Below, in pieces: positions 1 through 7,001 of a DNA stretch of 64,000 bases. Position 1 is the first letter of the stretch; each line of letters begins with the position of its first letter. The DNA comes from Cellulomonas cellasea (GTDB lineage Bacteria > Actinomycetota > Actinomycetes > Actinomycetales > Cellulomonadaceae): NCBI RefSeq assembly GCF_030372105.1, contig NZ_JAUDBQ010000009.1:62001-126000 (forward strand). The letters are read 5' to 3'. A program made the translations under genes and the position numbers. A model generated the notes under the pieces. It searched no databases. It was given only the letters and a program-made list of their open reading frames with translations, and was not told the origin of the DNA.

Positions 1-378
1 TCGACCGACCTCGACGTGCTTCGCGGTGCGGTCCTCCGGCGGCCTCCCGGCCACTGCGTGTGGGTCCGGCGTGGGCTGTTCCTCCGGGTCGGCGGATTCG
101 ACGAGCGCTTCGAGGGCTGGGGCGGTGAGGACCTCGACTTCGTCTTTCGCCTGGACGTCGTCGGAGCGGTGGACCGGTACGACGACACTCTGATCCACCT
201 CTTCCACGAGCGCCCGCAGACCCAGGAGGACGGCCAGCGCTTCTACGCCGGTCGTCGGCTCCTGTCATGGCGCCCGTCCACGCCGATCGGCCAGCTCGCC
301 CGTCCCGCGACATCGTCTGACGACGATCTGGCCGGCCTGATCGAGCGAGTCGAGCACCTCCCGGCGACGACGGCATGA
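1..378 (+). CDS. Glycosyltransferase, family 2-like, C-terminal part (5' end outside window)
   Basis: The reading frame is open to the first base, so only the C-terminal ~125 residues are present. Visible is the FDERFEGWGGEDLDF stretch, the GGFDxxFxGWGxEDxD signature of the galactosyltransferase-like C-terminal domain (Glyco_transf_7C) found in GT-A type glycosyltransferases; the acidic residues contribute to metal and acceptor binding in that family. It would transfer a sugar from a nucleotide-sugar donor; donor and acceptor cannot be read from the fragment. It overlaps the next gene by 4 bp (ATGA), so it belongs to the operon with the ThiG/ThiS/MoeZ-like genes, which suggests a glycosylated product. 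Confidence 0.75.
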   Translation, partial: STDLDVLRGAVLRRPPGHCVWVRRGLFLRVGGFDERFEGWGGEDLDFVFRLDVVGAVDRYDDTLIHLFHERPQTQEDGQRFYAGRRLLSWRPSTPIGQLARPATSSDDDLAGLIERVEHLPATTA

Positions 379-1337
379 GGGCGTTGTCCTGCCTCGACGC
401 AGGCACGTCATTCGAGCGCATCGACGAGGTCGCGCGGGCGGCCGGCATGGACGCGGTGGTCATCGGCGACGCTGTCGCCACGAACCCCGAGCTCTGCGCA
501 CAACTCGAAGAGAGTCGTCTCCGCGTCGTGCTCAACCTGCCGCTGCTCTTCGACCCCGAGCTGCTCGCGCGACGTCCCGAGACCCTTGCGGTGACGAGCA
601 CCGGAGGGCGAGCGTCGGTGGGCTGGCTCCAGATGGCCTGTCCGCGCTCGGAGGACTTCTGGACCGACCGGAGCGACGTCCTGCGCACGGCGCTCGCCGC
701 GGTTCGTCCCGACATGGTGTCACTCGACTTCGCCAGGACCTTCGTCTTCTGGGAGCGTGTCGGGCCGGACACCCGACCGGAGCAGATCGAGCACGGCTGC
801 TGGTGCCCGAGGTGCCTCGACGGGCTGGAGCCCCCCGCCGACCGCGAGGAACTGGGCCGGCGGGCGGCACAGGCCGTCACGGCGCGGATCGGGCAGGCTG
901 TCGACCTCGTCCGCGAGTCCCACCCCGATGTGCCGATCGGGGTCAAGGTGGTCCCGTGGCGCATGGCCGACTACGACGGCGCCCGGGAGTGGGCGTGCGG
1001 GCAGGACCTGAGCGCCATCGCCCCCTTGGTCGACTTCCTCATGCCGATGTCGTACTCGGCGCTGATCGGCAGGCCGCCTGCGTACCTGCGGGAGATGCAC
1101 CGTGAGCTCCGGGAGACGGCCGGACGCCCTCTCATGCCGTGGCTCCAGGCGGCCGCACTCGACGGTTCCGACCCCCTCCCCGTAGACGAGATCGCCGCGA
1201 TGCTCGACGCGATCGAGCACGACGCGGAGCTCGGCTACTGCGTTTTCCACCTCGACGGCATCGCCGATCGACCGGACGTCCTCAAGCTCCTCGCCACGAG
1301 GGCGCCGACATCCAACGACGTGAAGGAGATCGTGTGA
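375..1337 (+). CDS. Putative TIM-barrel glycoside-hydrolase-like protein with CxCxxC motif
   Basis: A 320-residue soluble protein, not assigned to a named enzyme. Its pattern resembles TIM-barrel proteins related to glycoside hydrolases: alternating strands such as VSLDFAR and IGVKVVPW, an acidic segment, and a late PMSYSAL strand. A cysteine cluster CWCPRCL (about residues 141-147) resembles the C-x-C-x-x-C segment of bacterial family-10-like glycosyl hydrolase homologues, where it is thought to be structural. It sits in a 4-bp-overlapped operon between a glycosyltransferase and the ThiG-like gene, so it may act on a sugar intermediate. It could also be a non-hydrolytic TIM-barrel enzyme. 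No signal peptide is seen, so it is probably cytoplasmic. Confidence 0.55.
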   Translation: MRALSCLDAGTSFERIDEVARAAGMDAVVIGDAVATNPELCAQLEESRLRVVLNLPLLFDPELLARRPETLAVTSTGGRASVGWLQMACPRSEDFWTDRSDVLRTALAAVRPDMVSLDFARTFVFWERVGPDTRPEQIEHGCWCPRCLDGLEPPADREELGRRAAQAVTARIGQAVDLVRESHPDVPIGVKVVPWRMADYDGAREWACGQDLSAIAPLVDFLMPMSYSALIGRPPAYLREMHRELRETAGRPLMPWLQAAALDGSDPLPVDEIAAMLDAIEHDAELGYCVFHLDGIADRPDVLKLLATRAPTSNDVKEIV

Positions 1338-2074
1338 CCGACATGGAGCTCGACGTGTTCGGACCTGAGCCATGGCTGCGCATCGGCGACCGGGAGTTCC
1401 ACTCCCGGCTCCTCCTCGGGGTCGAGCAGTACACCGAGCCGCCGCTCGTGCGCGACGTCCTCAACGGCAGCGGCGCCGACGTCTTCATCACGACCTACGA
1501 CCTGGAGCGGACCCGGAGCAGCCTCCTGCTGTCCGACCTCGACCGCGAGGTCGACCTCACCAGGTTCACGTGGATCGGCACCACGTCCTTCTCGCACTCG
1601 GCAGCGGACGCGGTGGAGACGGCGCGGCAGCTGCGCTCGGCTCTCGGCCTGGACATCATCAAGCTCGACGTGCGCGACGGCGACAACCGGCCCGACGCCG
1701 AGGCCACGATCGCTGCTGCGAAGGAGTTGCTGAACGACGGCTTCAGCCTGCTGCCGTTCATCCTTCCCTCGGTCGAGACGGCACGCGTCCTCGAGGGCAT
1801 TGGCTGCTCGGCTCTGCGCCTGATGGCGGCTCCGGTCGCCAGCTACCTCGGCATCGTCGATCCCGAGAGCCTCCGGGCGTGCATGGACGCAGTCAGCATC
1901 CCGACAGTCGTCGAAGGCGGCCTCGGGAGCCCTGCCGACGTCACCCGTGCGTTCGAGCTGGGCGCCGACGCCGTGCTCGTCAACACGTTGGTCGCGCGCG
2001 CAGCCGACCCGGTGAAGATGGCGCGCGCCGTGCGCCACGCCGCTCTGGCCGGAGGGCTCGTGCGAACGCGATGA
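1334..2074 (+). CDS. Divergent ThiG-like synthase (thiazole synthase / 2-thiosugar synthase family)
   Basis: 246 residues starting at GTG 1334, which overlaps the preceding stop. The fold is that of ThiG, the TIM barrel that condenses a ketose phosphate with sulfur from a ThiS thiocarboxylate. The Schiff-base lysine is kept in IIKLDVRDG (Lys110), and the family landmarks LLNDGF, GLGSP, FELGADAVLVNT and DPVKMARA are present. By eye against B. subtilis ThiG, the GASPIGSGQG phosphate-binding loop is replaced by MAAPVASYLG, and the catalytic acidic pair is swapped (KxE to KLD, VDAG to VEGG). Genuine ThiG is very conserved at these places, so another substrate is likely. ThiG homologues that make 2-thiosugars (BexX type) are the obvious precedent. 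ThiS-like and MoeZ-like genes lie downstream. Confidence 0.8.
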   Translation: MTDMELDVFGPEPWLRIGDREFHSRLLLGVEQYTEPPLVRDVLNGSGADVFITTYDLERTRSSLLLSDLDREVDLTRFTWIGTTSFSHSAADAVETARQLRSALGLDIIKLDVRDGDNRPDAEATIAAAKELLNDGFSLLPFILPSVETARVLEGIGCSALRLMAAPVASYLGIVDPESLRACMDAVSIPTVVEGGLGSPADVTRAFELGADAVLVNTLVARAADPVKMARAVRHAALAGGLVRTR

Positions 2075-2742
2075 CGACGAGGGCGGCGGCGTACGCGGCA
2101 GTGCTGCTCGACGTGGACGGCGTGCTGGTCGACAGCGAGCACGCTGTCGTCGCGCTCTGGGACGAGGTGTGCGCACGCCTCGGTCGCGCGAGCCCGACTG
2201 AGCGGGACCGCCGCCACATCGTGGGCTGCAGCGTCGAGCACACGGCTCACCACCTGTTCCCGGACGCCGGTCCCGAGGCGCTCCGGCAGGTCCGCGCGCA
2301 CGTCACGGAGCTCGAGCCGGACCTGCCCGTCACGGAGGTCCCGGGCGCCGCTGCTCTCCTGCGTGGGCTGCACGCACAGGGAGCGCGCGTCGCCCTGGTC
2401 ACGGGGGCATCGAGCGAGCGGCTCGACCGGGTCCTGCAGGCGCTCGGCGCCGAGCCGTACGTCACGGCCACGGTGACGTGGGGACAGTCCGAGGGGAAGC
2501 CGCACCCCGGCCCCTACCTCCTCGCTGCGAGCCTGCTCGGGGTCCGGGCGGACGACTGCGTCGTCGTGGAGGACGCAGTCGCCGGTGTCCGGAGCGCCGT
2601 CACGGCAGGGGCCACGTGCATTGGGCTCGCTGCGCCGAACTCACCCGCGGGCCGGGCTCTCCTCGACGCGGGCGCGTCCAGGGTGCTCGAGACCCTGCGC
2701 GACGTGGCGGTCGCGCTGGTTCCAGAGCGGCTCCGCGCATGA
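2071..2742 (+). CDS. HAD-superfamily phosphatase
   Basis: 223 residues; ATG overlaps the ThiG-like stop by 4 bp. It is a HAD subfamily IA hydrolase: motif I LLDVDGVLVD (nucleophile Asp14, acid/base Asp16), motif II in LVTGAS, a motif III lysine in GKPHP, and motif IV VVVEDAVAGV. The cap domain lies between motifs I and II. Close relatives are beta-phosphoglucomutase and sugar-phosphate phosphatases, so it probably dephosphorylates or isomerises a sugar phosphate. In this cluster the simplest role is removing the phosphate from a ThiG-like product or preparing its substrate, which is inference from context. Confidence 0.85.
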   Translation: MTTRAAAYAAVLLDVDGVLVDSEHAVVALWDEVCARLGRASPTERDRRHIVGCSVEHTAHHLFPDAGPEALRQVRAHVTELEPDLPVTEVPGAAALLRGLHAQGARVALVTGASSERLDRVLQALGAEPYVTATVTWGQSEGKPHPGPYLLAASLLGVRADDCVVVEDAVAGVRSAVTAGATCIGLAAPNSPAGRALLDAGASRVLETLRDVAVALVPERLRA

Positions 2743-2809
2743 CATCGGCCGGGACCTGCCGCGACGCCGGCCGCCCGAGCCACAACACTCACACACCGAA
2801 GGGAACGTC

Positions 2810-3082
2810 ATGACAGTGACCATGCTCCTGCCCGCTGTGCTGGCAGGACGCGCAGGGGGCCTGCGCTCAGTCCGTACGGCCGGCAGCACGCTGGGCGAGG
2901 TGCTCGACAACGTCGCGGTCGAGCACTCCGACCTTGTGCAGGTCATCCGCGGGCGCGATGGGCTCTCACGCTTCGTCAACCTGTATGTGAACGAGGTCGA
3001 CGCGCGCGGGACCGGAGGCCTGGAGACACCGGTGGCCCCGGGGGCCGAGATCTCCGTCATCCCCGCCGTGGCGGGAGGGTGA
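2810..3082 (+). CDS. ThiS/MoaD-family sulfur carrier protein
   Basis: A 90-residue beta-grasp protein ending in AVAGG. The C-terminal Gly-Gly is the hallmark of ThiS/MoaD/CysO sulfur carriers: it is adenylated by an E1-like enzyme and converted to a thiocarboxylate. The segments VNLYVNEVDAR and PGAEISVIPAVAGG match the end of MoaD/CysO-type carriers. The start is the ATG after GAAGGGA. It lies 67 bp after the HAD gene and overlaps the MoeZ-like gene by 4 bp, so carrier and activator are co-translated. It is expected to deliver sulfide to the ThiG-like enzyme. Confidence 0.85.
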   Translation: MTVTMLLPAVLAGRAGGLRSVRTAGSTLGEVLDNVAVEHSDLVQVIRGRDGLSRFVNLYVNEVDARGTGGLETPVAPGAEISVIPAVAGG

Positions 3083-4266
3083 CCGGCGTGTCCGCGCCGG
3101 ACGCCCGGCCCCTCGATCCGCTGGTGGCGCCCTCGGAGGAGCTGACTACCGAGGAGCTGGCGCGCTACAGCAGACACCTGCTCCTTCCCGAGGTCGGCGT
3201 CGAGGGCCAGCGACGGATGAAGTCCGCGCGGGTGCTGGTCGTGGGGGCCGGCGGGCTGGGGGCGCCGGTGCTCACGTACCTCGCCGCCGCGGGCGTGGGC
3301 ACGATCGCGGTCGTCGACGACGACGTCGTCGACGTGTCGAACCTGCAGCGCCAGGTGCTCTTCGGTCGCGCGGACGTCGGTCGGCGGAAGGTGGACGTGA
3401 CCGCCGCCCGGCTCAACGAGATCAACCCACACGTGCGCGTCATCACTCACGCGACGCGCATCGACGCCTCGAACGCCCTGGACCTGTTCCGCGGGTACGA
3501 CCTCATCCTCGACGGCACCGACAACTTCGCGACCCGGTACCTCGTCAACGACGCCTGCGTCATCTTGGGGCTGCCGTACGTGTGGGGCTCGGTCTTCCGG
3601 TTCGAGGGTCAGGTGAGCGTTTTCTGGGAAGAGCACGGACCGCAGTACCGCGACCTGTACAGCGAGCCGCCGCCGGCCGGGCTCGTGCCCTCGTGCGCGG
3701 AGGGAGGCGTCCTCGGCTCCCTGTGCTCGATGGTCGGCGCGACCATGGCGACCGAGGCGCTCAAGCTCATCGTGGGAACTGGAGAGCCGCTGGTCGGTCG
3801 CCTGCTCGTGCTCGATGCGCTGTCGATGAGGTGGAGGAGCTTCCCCGTCCTGCGCCAACCGAACACTCTGCGGGTCCGCGACCTCGACGAGTGGCCCTAC
3901 GAGGAGCGGTGCGCACTGCCGGCTCCTGCGGCGGTCGAGCACTCCCCCGGCTCGCACATCACGGTCGGGGACTTGCGTGCTCTGCTCGCTCAGCCGGATG
4001 AGGCTGCTGGCGTCACGCTCGTCGATGTGCGGGAGCCCTGGGAGCATCAGATGGGAGCGATCCCGGGCAGCGTCCTGATGCCCAGCGGGAAGCTGTCGGA
4101 CGCGACTGCGCGAGCCGAGCTGCTGCGCCACGACTCCGTCATCCTGTACTGCAAGTCGGGGATGCGGTCCCAGACCTGCCTCACCGCCCTCCAGGCGGAC
4201 GGTCACCCGGGCGCCCGGACGCTGGTCGGTGGCTACGACGCCTTTGCGGAGGACGCCTCCCGCTGA
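3079..4266 (+). CDS. moeZ: MoeZ-like E1 adenylyltransferase with C-terminal rhodanese domain
   Basis: 395 residues, the usual length for MoeZ/MoeBR. The N-terminal ThiF/MoeB domain (about 20-270) has the ATP loop GAGGLGAPVL, the conserved NLQRQ stretch and the DGTDNFATR segment with the catalytic aspartate. The CxxC pairs of zinc-binding MoeB are not visible, as in mycobacterial MoeZ. The C-terminal rhodanese domain (about 290-390) carries the active-site loop YCKSGMRS with the persulfide-forming cysteine. It should adenylate the GG end of the adjacent carrier and load sulfur on it. MoeZ normally also serves Moco and cysteine carriers and is often unlinked; clustering here with a private carrier and a ThiG-like enzyme points to a dedicated pathway. 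Confidence 0.85.
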   Translation: MTGVSAPDARPLDPLVAPSEELTTEELARYSRHLLLPEVGVEGQRRMKSARVLVVGAGGLGAPVLTYLAAAGVGTIAVVDDDVVDVSNLQRQVLFGRADVGRRKVDVTAARLNEINPHVRVITHATRIDASNALDLFRGYDLILDGTDNFATRYLVNDACVILGLPYVWGSVFRFEGQVSVFWEEHGPQYRDLYSEPPPAGLVPSCAEGGVLGSLCSMVGATMATEALKLIVGTGEPLVGRLLVLDALSMRWRSFPVLRQPNTLRVRDLDEWPYEERCALPAPAAVEHSPGSHITVGDLRALLAQPDEAAGVTLVDVREPWEHQMGAIPGSVLMPSGKLSDATARAELLRHDSVILYCKSGMRSQTCLTALQADGHPGARTLVGGYDAFAEDASR

Positions 4267-4301
4267 CACGCCTCCAGCACTTCATGGCGCCCACGCGTCT
4301 T

Positions 4302-4324
4302 GACCTTGACACCGTGACAAGGTC
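4302..4324 (+). promoter_or_regulatory. MerR-type operator/promoter, near-perfect 23-bp inverted repeat
   Basis: GACCTTG at 4302-4308 and CAAGGTC at 4318-4324 are perfect inverted arms. The inner bases continue the dyad (CAC/GTG) except for one mismatched pair. A TTGACC box (4300-4305) is followed after 19 bp by a weak TTGGGT (4325-4330). The long spacer with the dyad inside is typical of promoters remodelled by MerR proteins. The GTG at 4336 falls where transcription would start, suggesting a leaderless mRNA. The likely regulator is the MerR-HEAT protein encoded as the second gene of this operon. Confidence 0.7.
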
Positions 4325-4335
4325 TTGGGTGGGCT

Positions 4336-5001
4336 GTGGAGGTGGTGACGATGGTGGAGATGGACCCACGGCTGATCGAGGCCCTGGCGGCCCGCGACTC
4401 GTCCACCCGGCTGCGCGCGGCACTCGCGGCAGGGACGCGACCTGACCCGCGACTCGTTGGCGTGCTCGTGGAGCGCTGCGCCATCGAGCCGGACTTCTTC
4501 GTGCGGGACATGCTCACGTGGGCGCTCACCCGGGCGCCCGGCGAGCACGCCGTGCCACTGCTGCGCGCCGAGCTCCGGTCCGACCGGCCGCAGGCGAGGA
4601 GCCAGGCCCTGCACACGCTCTCCAAGATCGGCGACACCACCGCGTGGCCATTCGTGACCCGGGGCCTGCTGAGCGACCCCGATCATGAGGTCGCGCGCGC
4701 CGCCTGGCGGGCGGCCGTCGTCCTCGTGCCCGCAGGCCAGGAGGAGGCGCTCGCCGCCGACCTCGTGGCCCAACTCGGCCGAGGCGACCGGGAGGTGCAG
4801 CTCAGCCTCAGCCGCGCGCTCGTCGCCCTCGGTGACGTCACCCGACCCGCCGTCGAAGCCGCCCGCACACACGCCGACCCAAGGGTGCGCGCCCACGGGC
4901 GGGCCACCGAGCTGCTCCTCGACGACCCCGACGCGGGCTTCGACCTGGCGGTCAACGAGGCGAATCGGGCCTACGCGCTCGGCCCCGACCGGACGCGCTG
5001 A
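4336..5001 (+). CDS. HEAT-repeat protein
   Basis: 221 residues made of repeated pairs of helices with the HEAT/PBS-lyase-repeat look, for example ALAARDSSTRLRAAL, LLRAELRSDRPQARSQAL and AVEAARTHADPRVRAHGRA. Such alpha-solenoids bind proteins or scaffold complexes; no catalytic motif is visible. GTG 4336 was chosen because it sits directly behind the putative MerR-type promoter; ATG 4351 is the alternative. It is three bases upstream of a MerR regulator that carries the same kind of repeats, so the two probably act together, perhaps as effector/partner and regulator. No signal peptide or membrane helix is seen. Confidence 0.75.
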   Translation: MEVVTMVEMDPRLIEALAARDSSTRLRAALAAGTRPDPRLVGVLVERCAIEPDFFVRDMLTWALTRAPGEHAVPLLRAELRSDRPQARSQALHTLSKIGDTTAWPFVTRGLLSDPDHEVARAAWRAAVVLVPAGQEEALAADLVAQLGRGDREVQLSLSRALVALGDVTRPAVEAARTHADPRVRAHGRATELLLDDPDAGFDLAVNEANRAYALGPDRTR

Positions 5002-5004
5002 CGC

Positions 5005-6054
5005 ATGCTCATCGGTGAGGCGGCCCGCCGCTCCGGGGTGAGCGCCCGCATGCTCCGGCACTACGACACCCTCGGGCTGGTCCGGCCGACGGGGCGGACC
5101 GTCGGCGGCTACCGCGAGTACTCACCGCAGGACATCCGCCGGATCTTCCACGTCGAGAGCCTGCGGTCGCTCGGCCTGTCATTGCGGGACATCGGGCGGG
5201 CCCTCGACGACCCCGGCTTCACCCCCGCCGCGCTCGTCGCCGACCTGATCCGACGCTCGGAGGAGCGCCTGCGGCGCGAGCAGGAGCTCCTCGAGCGGCT
5301 CCGCACGGTCGACTCCTCCGGGCCCGACGCATGGGAGGACGTCCGCCGGATCGTCGAACTGCTGCACGGCCTCGCCTCGCCCAACCCCGCCCGCCGACAG
5401 CAGACGGCACTGGCCGCCGCCGAGGACACCCCCGCGACAGCCCGGATGCTCGCCGAGGCGCTCCTCGCCGAGCCCAATACGAACGTCGCCGGGGCGCTGC
5501 GCTGGGCCCTCGCGCGCACCGGCGGCGACGGGGTGGCGGCGGTGGCCGCCGGGCTGGACTCCGACGACGCCGAAGTGCGCCGCCGTGCGGTCTTCACCCT
5601 CGCCGGAACGACAGGGGACGACGCGGCGGCATGCCTCCTGCGGGCGCTCGACGACCCTGACGGTGCAGTCCGCGAGCACGCCGCCCTCGCGTTGGGCGGC
5701 CGCGGCGAGCCGGCAGCCGTGCCGGTGCTCATCGCGATGGTGGTGACGGGGACGAAGGACGTCGAGGCAGGCGAGGCGCTGGGCGCCGTGGCCCGGAAGA
5801 CGGACGACACGGCGATCGTCGGCGCACTCGTTGACACCCTCGCCGCCCACACCGCCGACCCCGCGGTGCGGCTGCGCGTGGCGCAGGCCCTCGCCGAGGT
5901 GCCCGGCGCCGGCGCCGCTGGGGTGCTCGCCGACCTCATGCGCGACCCCGATCGGGCGGTGGCCCTCACAGCCTCCGCGATCTCGCGAATGCGCGACCGC
6001 ACCGCGCGCACCTCGACCAAGAATGCGGATGACCGGCCGGCGCCCGGCAACTAG
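5005..6054 (+). CDS. MerR-family transcriptional regulator fused to HEAT repeats
   Basis: 349 residues. Residues 1-70 form a MerR winged helix (IGEAARRSGVSARMLRHYD, then VGGYREYSPQDIRRI), followed by the usual helical dimerisation region to about 110. From about 115 to the end are 5-6 HEAT-like repeats, such as DSDDAEVRRRAVFTLAG and DDPDGAVREHAALALGG. The solenoid replaces a small-molecule effector domain, so the signal may be a protein or a large ligand. It is co-transcribed with the upstream HEAT gene behind the inverted-repeat operator, so autoregulation is likely. The MerR assignment is firm; the signal is unknown. Confidence 0.9.
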   Translation: MLIGEAARRSGVSARMLRHYDTLGLVRPTGRTVGGYREYSPQDIRRIFHVESLRSLGLSLRDIGRALDDPGFTPAALVADLIRRSEERLRREQELLERLRTVDSSGPDAWEDVRRIVELLHGLASPNPARRQQTALAAAEDTPATARMLAEALLAEPNTNVAGALRWALARTGGDGVAAVAAGLDSDDAEVRRRAVFTLAGTTGDDAAACLLRALDDPDGAVREHAALALGGRGEPAAVPVLIAMVVTGTKDVEAGEALGAVARKTDDTAIVGALVDTLAAHTADPAVRLRVAQALAEVPGAGAAGVLADLMRDPDRAVALTASAISRMRDRTARTSTKNADDRPAPGN

Positions 6055-6147
6055 AGTCCCGCTCATGCGCTCCTGACCTGCGAAAACCCAGTGTGCCGCA
6101 CCACCGCTGCGGCGCCTCCGCACGTCCTCTCGCACCAGGAGCACCCC

Positions 6148-6987
6148 ATGCCCTCAGCCCTGCCCCGACCCGAGCCGTTCAGCACCTTCACCACCCCCGA
6201 GTTCTGGGACGACGCGCACATCTCCGCCCAGATGCTGGCCCTGCATCTCGACCCCGAGGCGGCGCCGGCCTCCCGCCCCCACGCCTTCATCGACCGCTCA
6301 GTGGAGTGGCTGGTCGAGGCATTGGGACTCCAGCCTGGAGGCCGTGTGCTCGACCTCGGGTGCGGACCCGGCCTGTACGCCTGCCGCCTCGCCCGCCAGG
6401 GCATCGAGGTCACCGGGCTCGACGTGTCGCGTCGGTCGATCGCCCACGCCCGCTCGATTGCAGACGCCGAAGGGCTGCCCGCCGAGTTCCACCGGGCCGA
6501 CTACCTGCGGGACGACCTGGGCCACGGGTTCGACGCCGCGATCCTCATCTACGAGGACTTCTGCACCCTCAGCCCGGATCAGCGCGCGGGCCTGCTGCGC
6601 CGAACCCGGGAGGCGCTACGTCCTGGGGGCGCCCTCGTGATGGACGTGACCGCTGCCCCGCGCTTCGACCTCGAGAGCGCGGGAGTCGTGCGCGAACCCG
6701 ACCTTATGGGAGGTTTCTGGGCTCCGTCGGCTTACATGGGAACTCATGAGACCTGGACGTACCCCGAGTTCCGGCTGGTGCTCGACCGCTACACGATCGA
6801 CACCGGGTCCGAGGTCCGGCAGTTCTGGAACTGGCTGCACTGCCTGACGCCAGCCCAGGTCACCGTCGAGCTCGACGCCGCGGGCCTGACGGCGCCAGAG
6901 CTGTTCGGCGACGTGACCGGCGCCCCGTTCGACCCGACCGCGCCGACGTTCGCCGTCCTCACTCGGGCTGCGCCACCCCAGCCCTGA
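6148..6987 (+). CDS. Class I SAM-dependent methyltransferase
   Basis: 279 residues from ATG 6148, which has AGGAG six bases upstream. The Rossmann motif I is VLDLGCGPGLYACRLA, followed by VTGLDVS with the acidic residue that binds the SAM ribose, and a motif around ALRPGGALVMDV. The C-terminal half (WTYPEFRLVLDRY) is beta-rich, as in small-molecule methyltransferases of the Methyltransf_25 type. Substrate unknown. It converges on the SWIM gene with a 14-bp gap. Confidence 0.85.
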   Translation: MPSALPRPEPFSTFTTPEFWDDAHISAQMLALHLDPEAAPASRPHAFIDRSVEWLVEALGLQPGGRVLDLGCGPGLYACRLARQGIEVTGLDVSRRSIAHARSIADAEGLPAEFHRADYLRDDLGHGFDAAILIYEDFCTLSPDQRAGLLRRTREALRPGGALVMDVTAAPRFDLESAGVVREPDLMGGFWAPSAYMGTHETWTYPEFRLVLDRYTIDTGSEVRQFWNWLHCLTPAQVTVELDAAGLTAPELFGDVTGAPFDPTAPTFAVLTRAAPPQP

Positions 6988-7001
6988 CCGCCGTCGGGCC
7001 G

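Noticed and set aside
1334-2074. Calling the ThiG-like gene plain thiamine thiazole synthase
   Set aside because: The phosphate loop and acidic residues differ and no other thiamine gene is adjacent in the visible sequence; left as ThiG-like.
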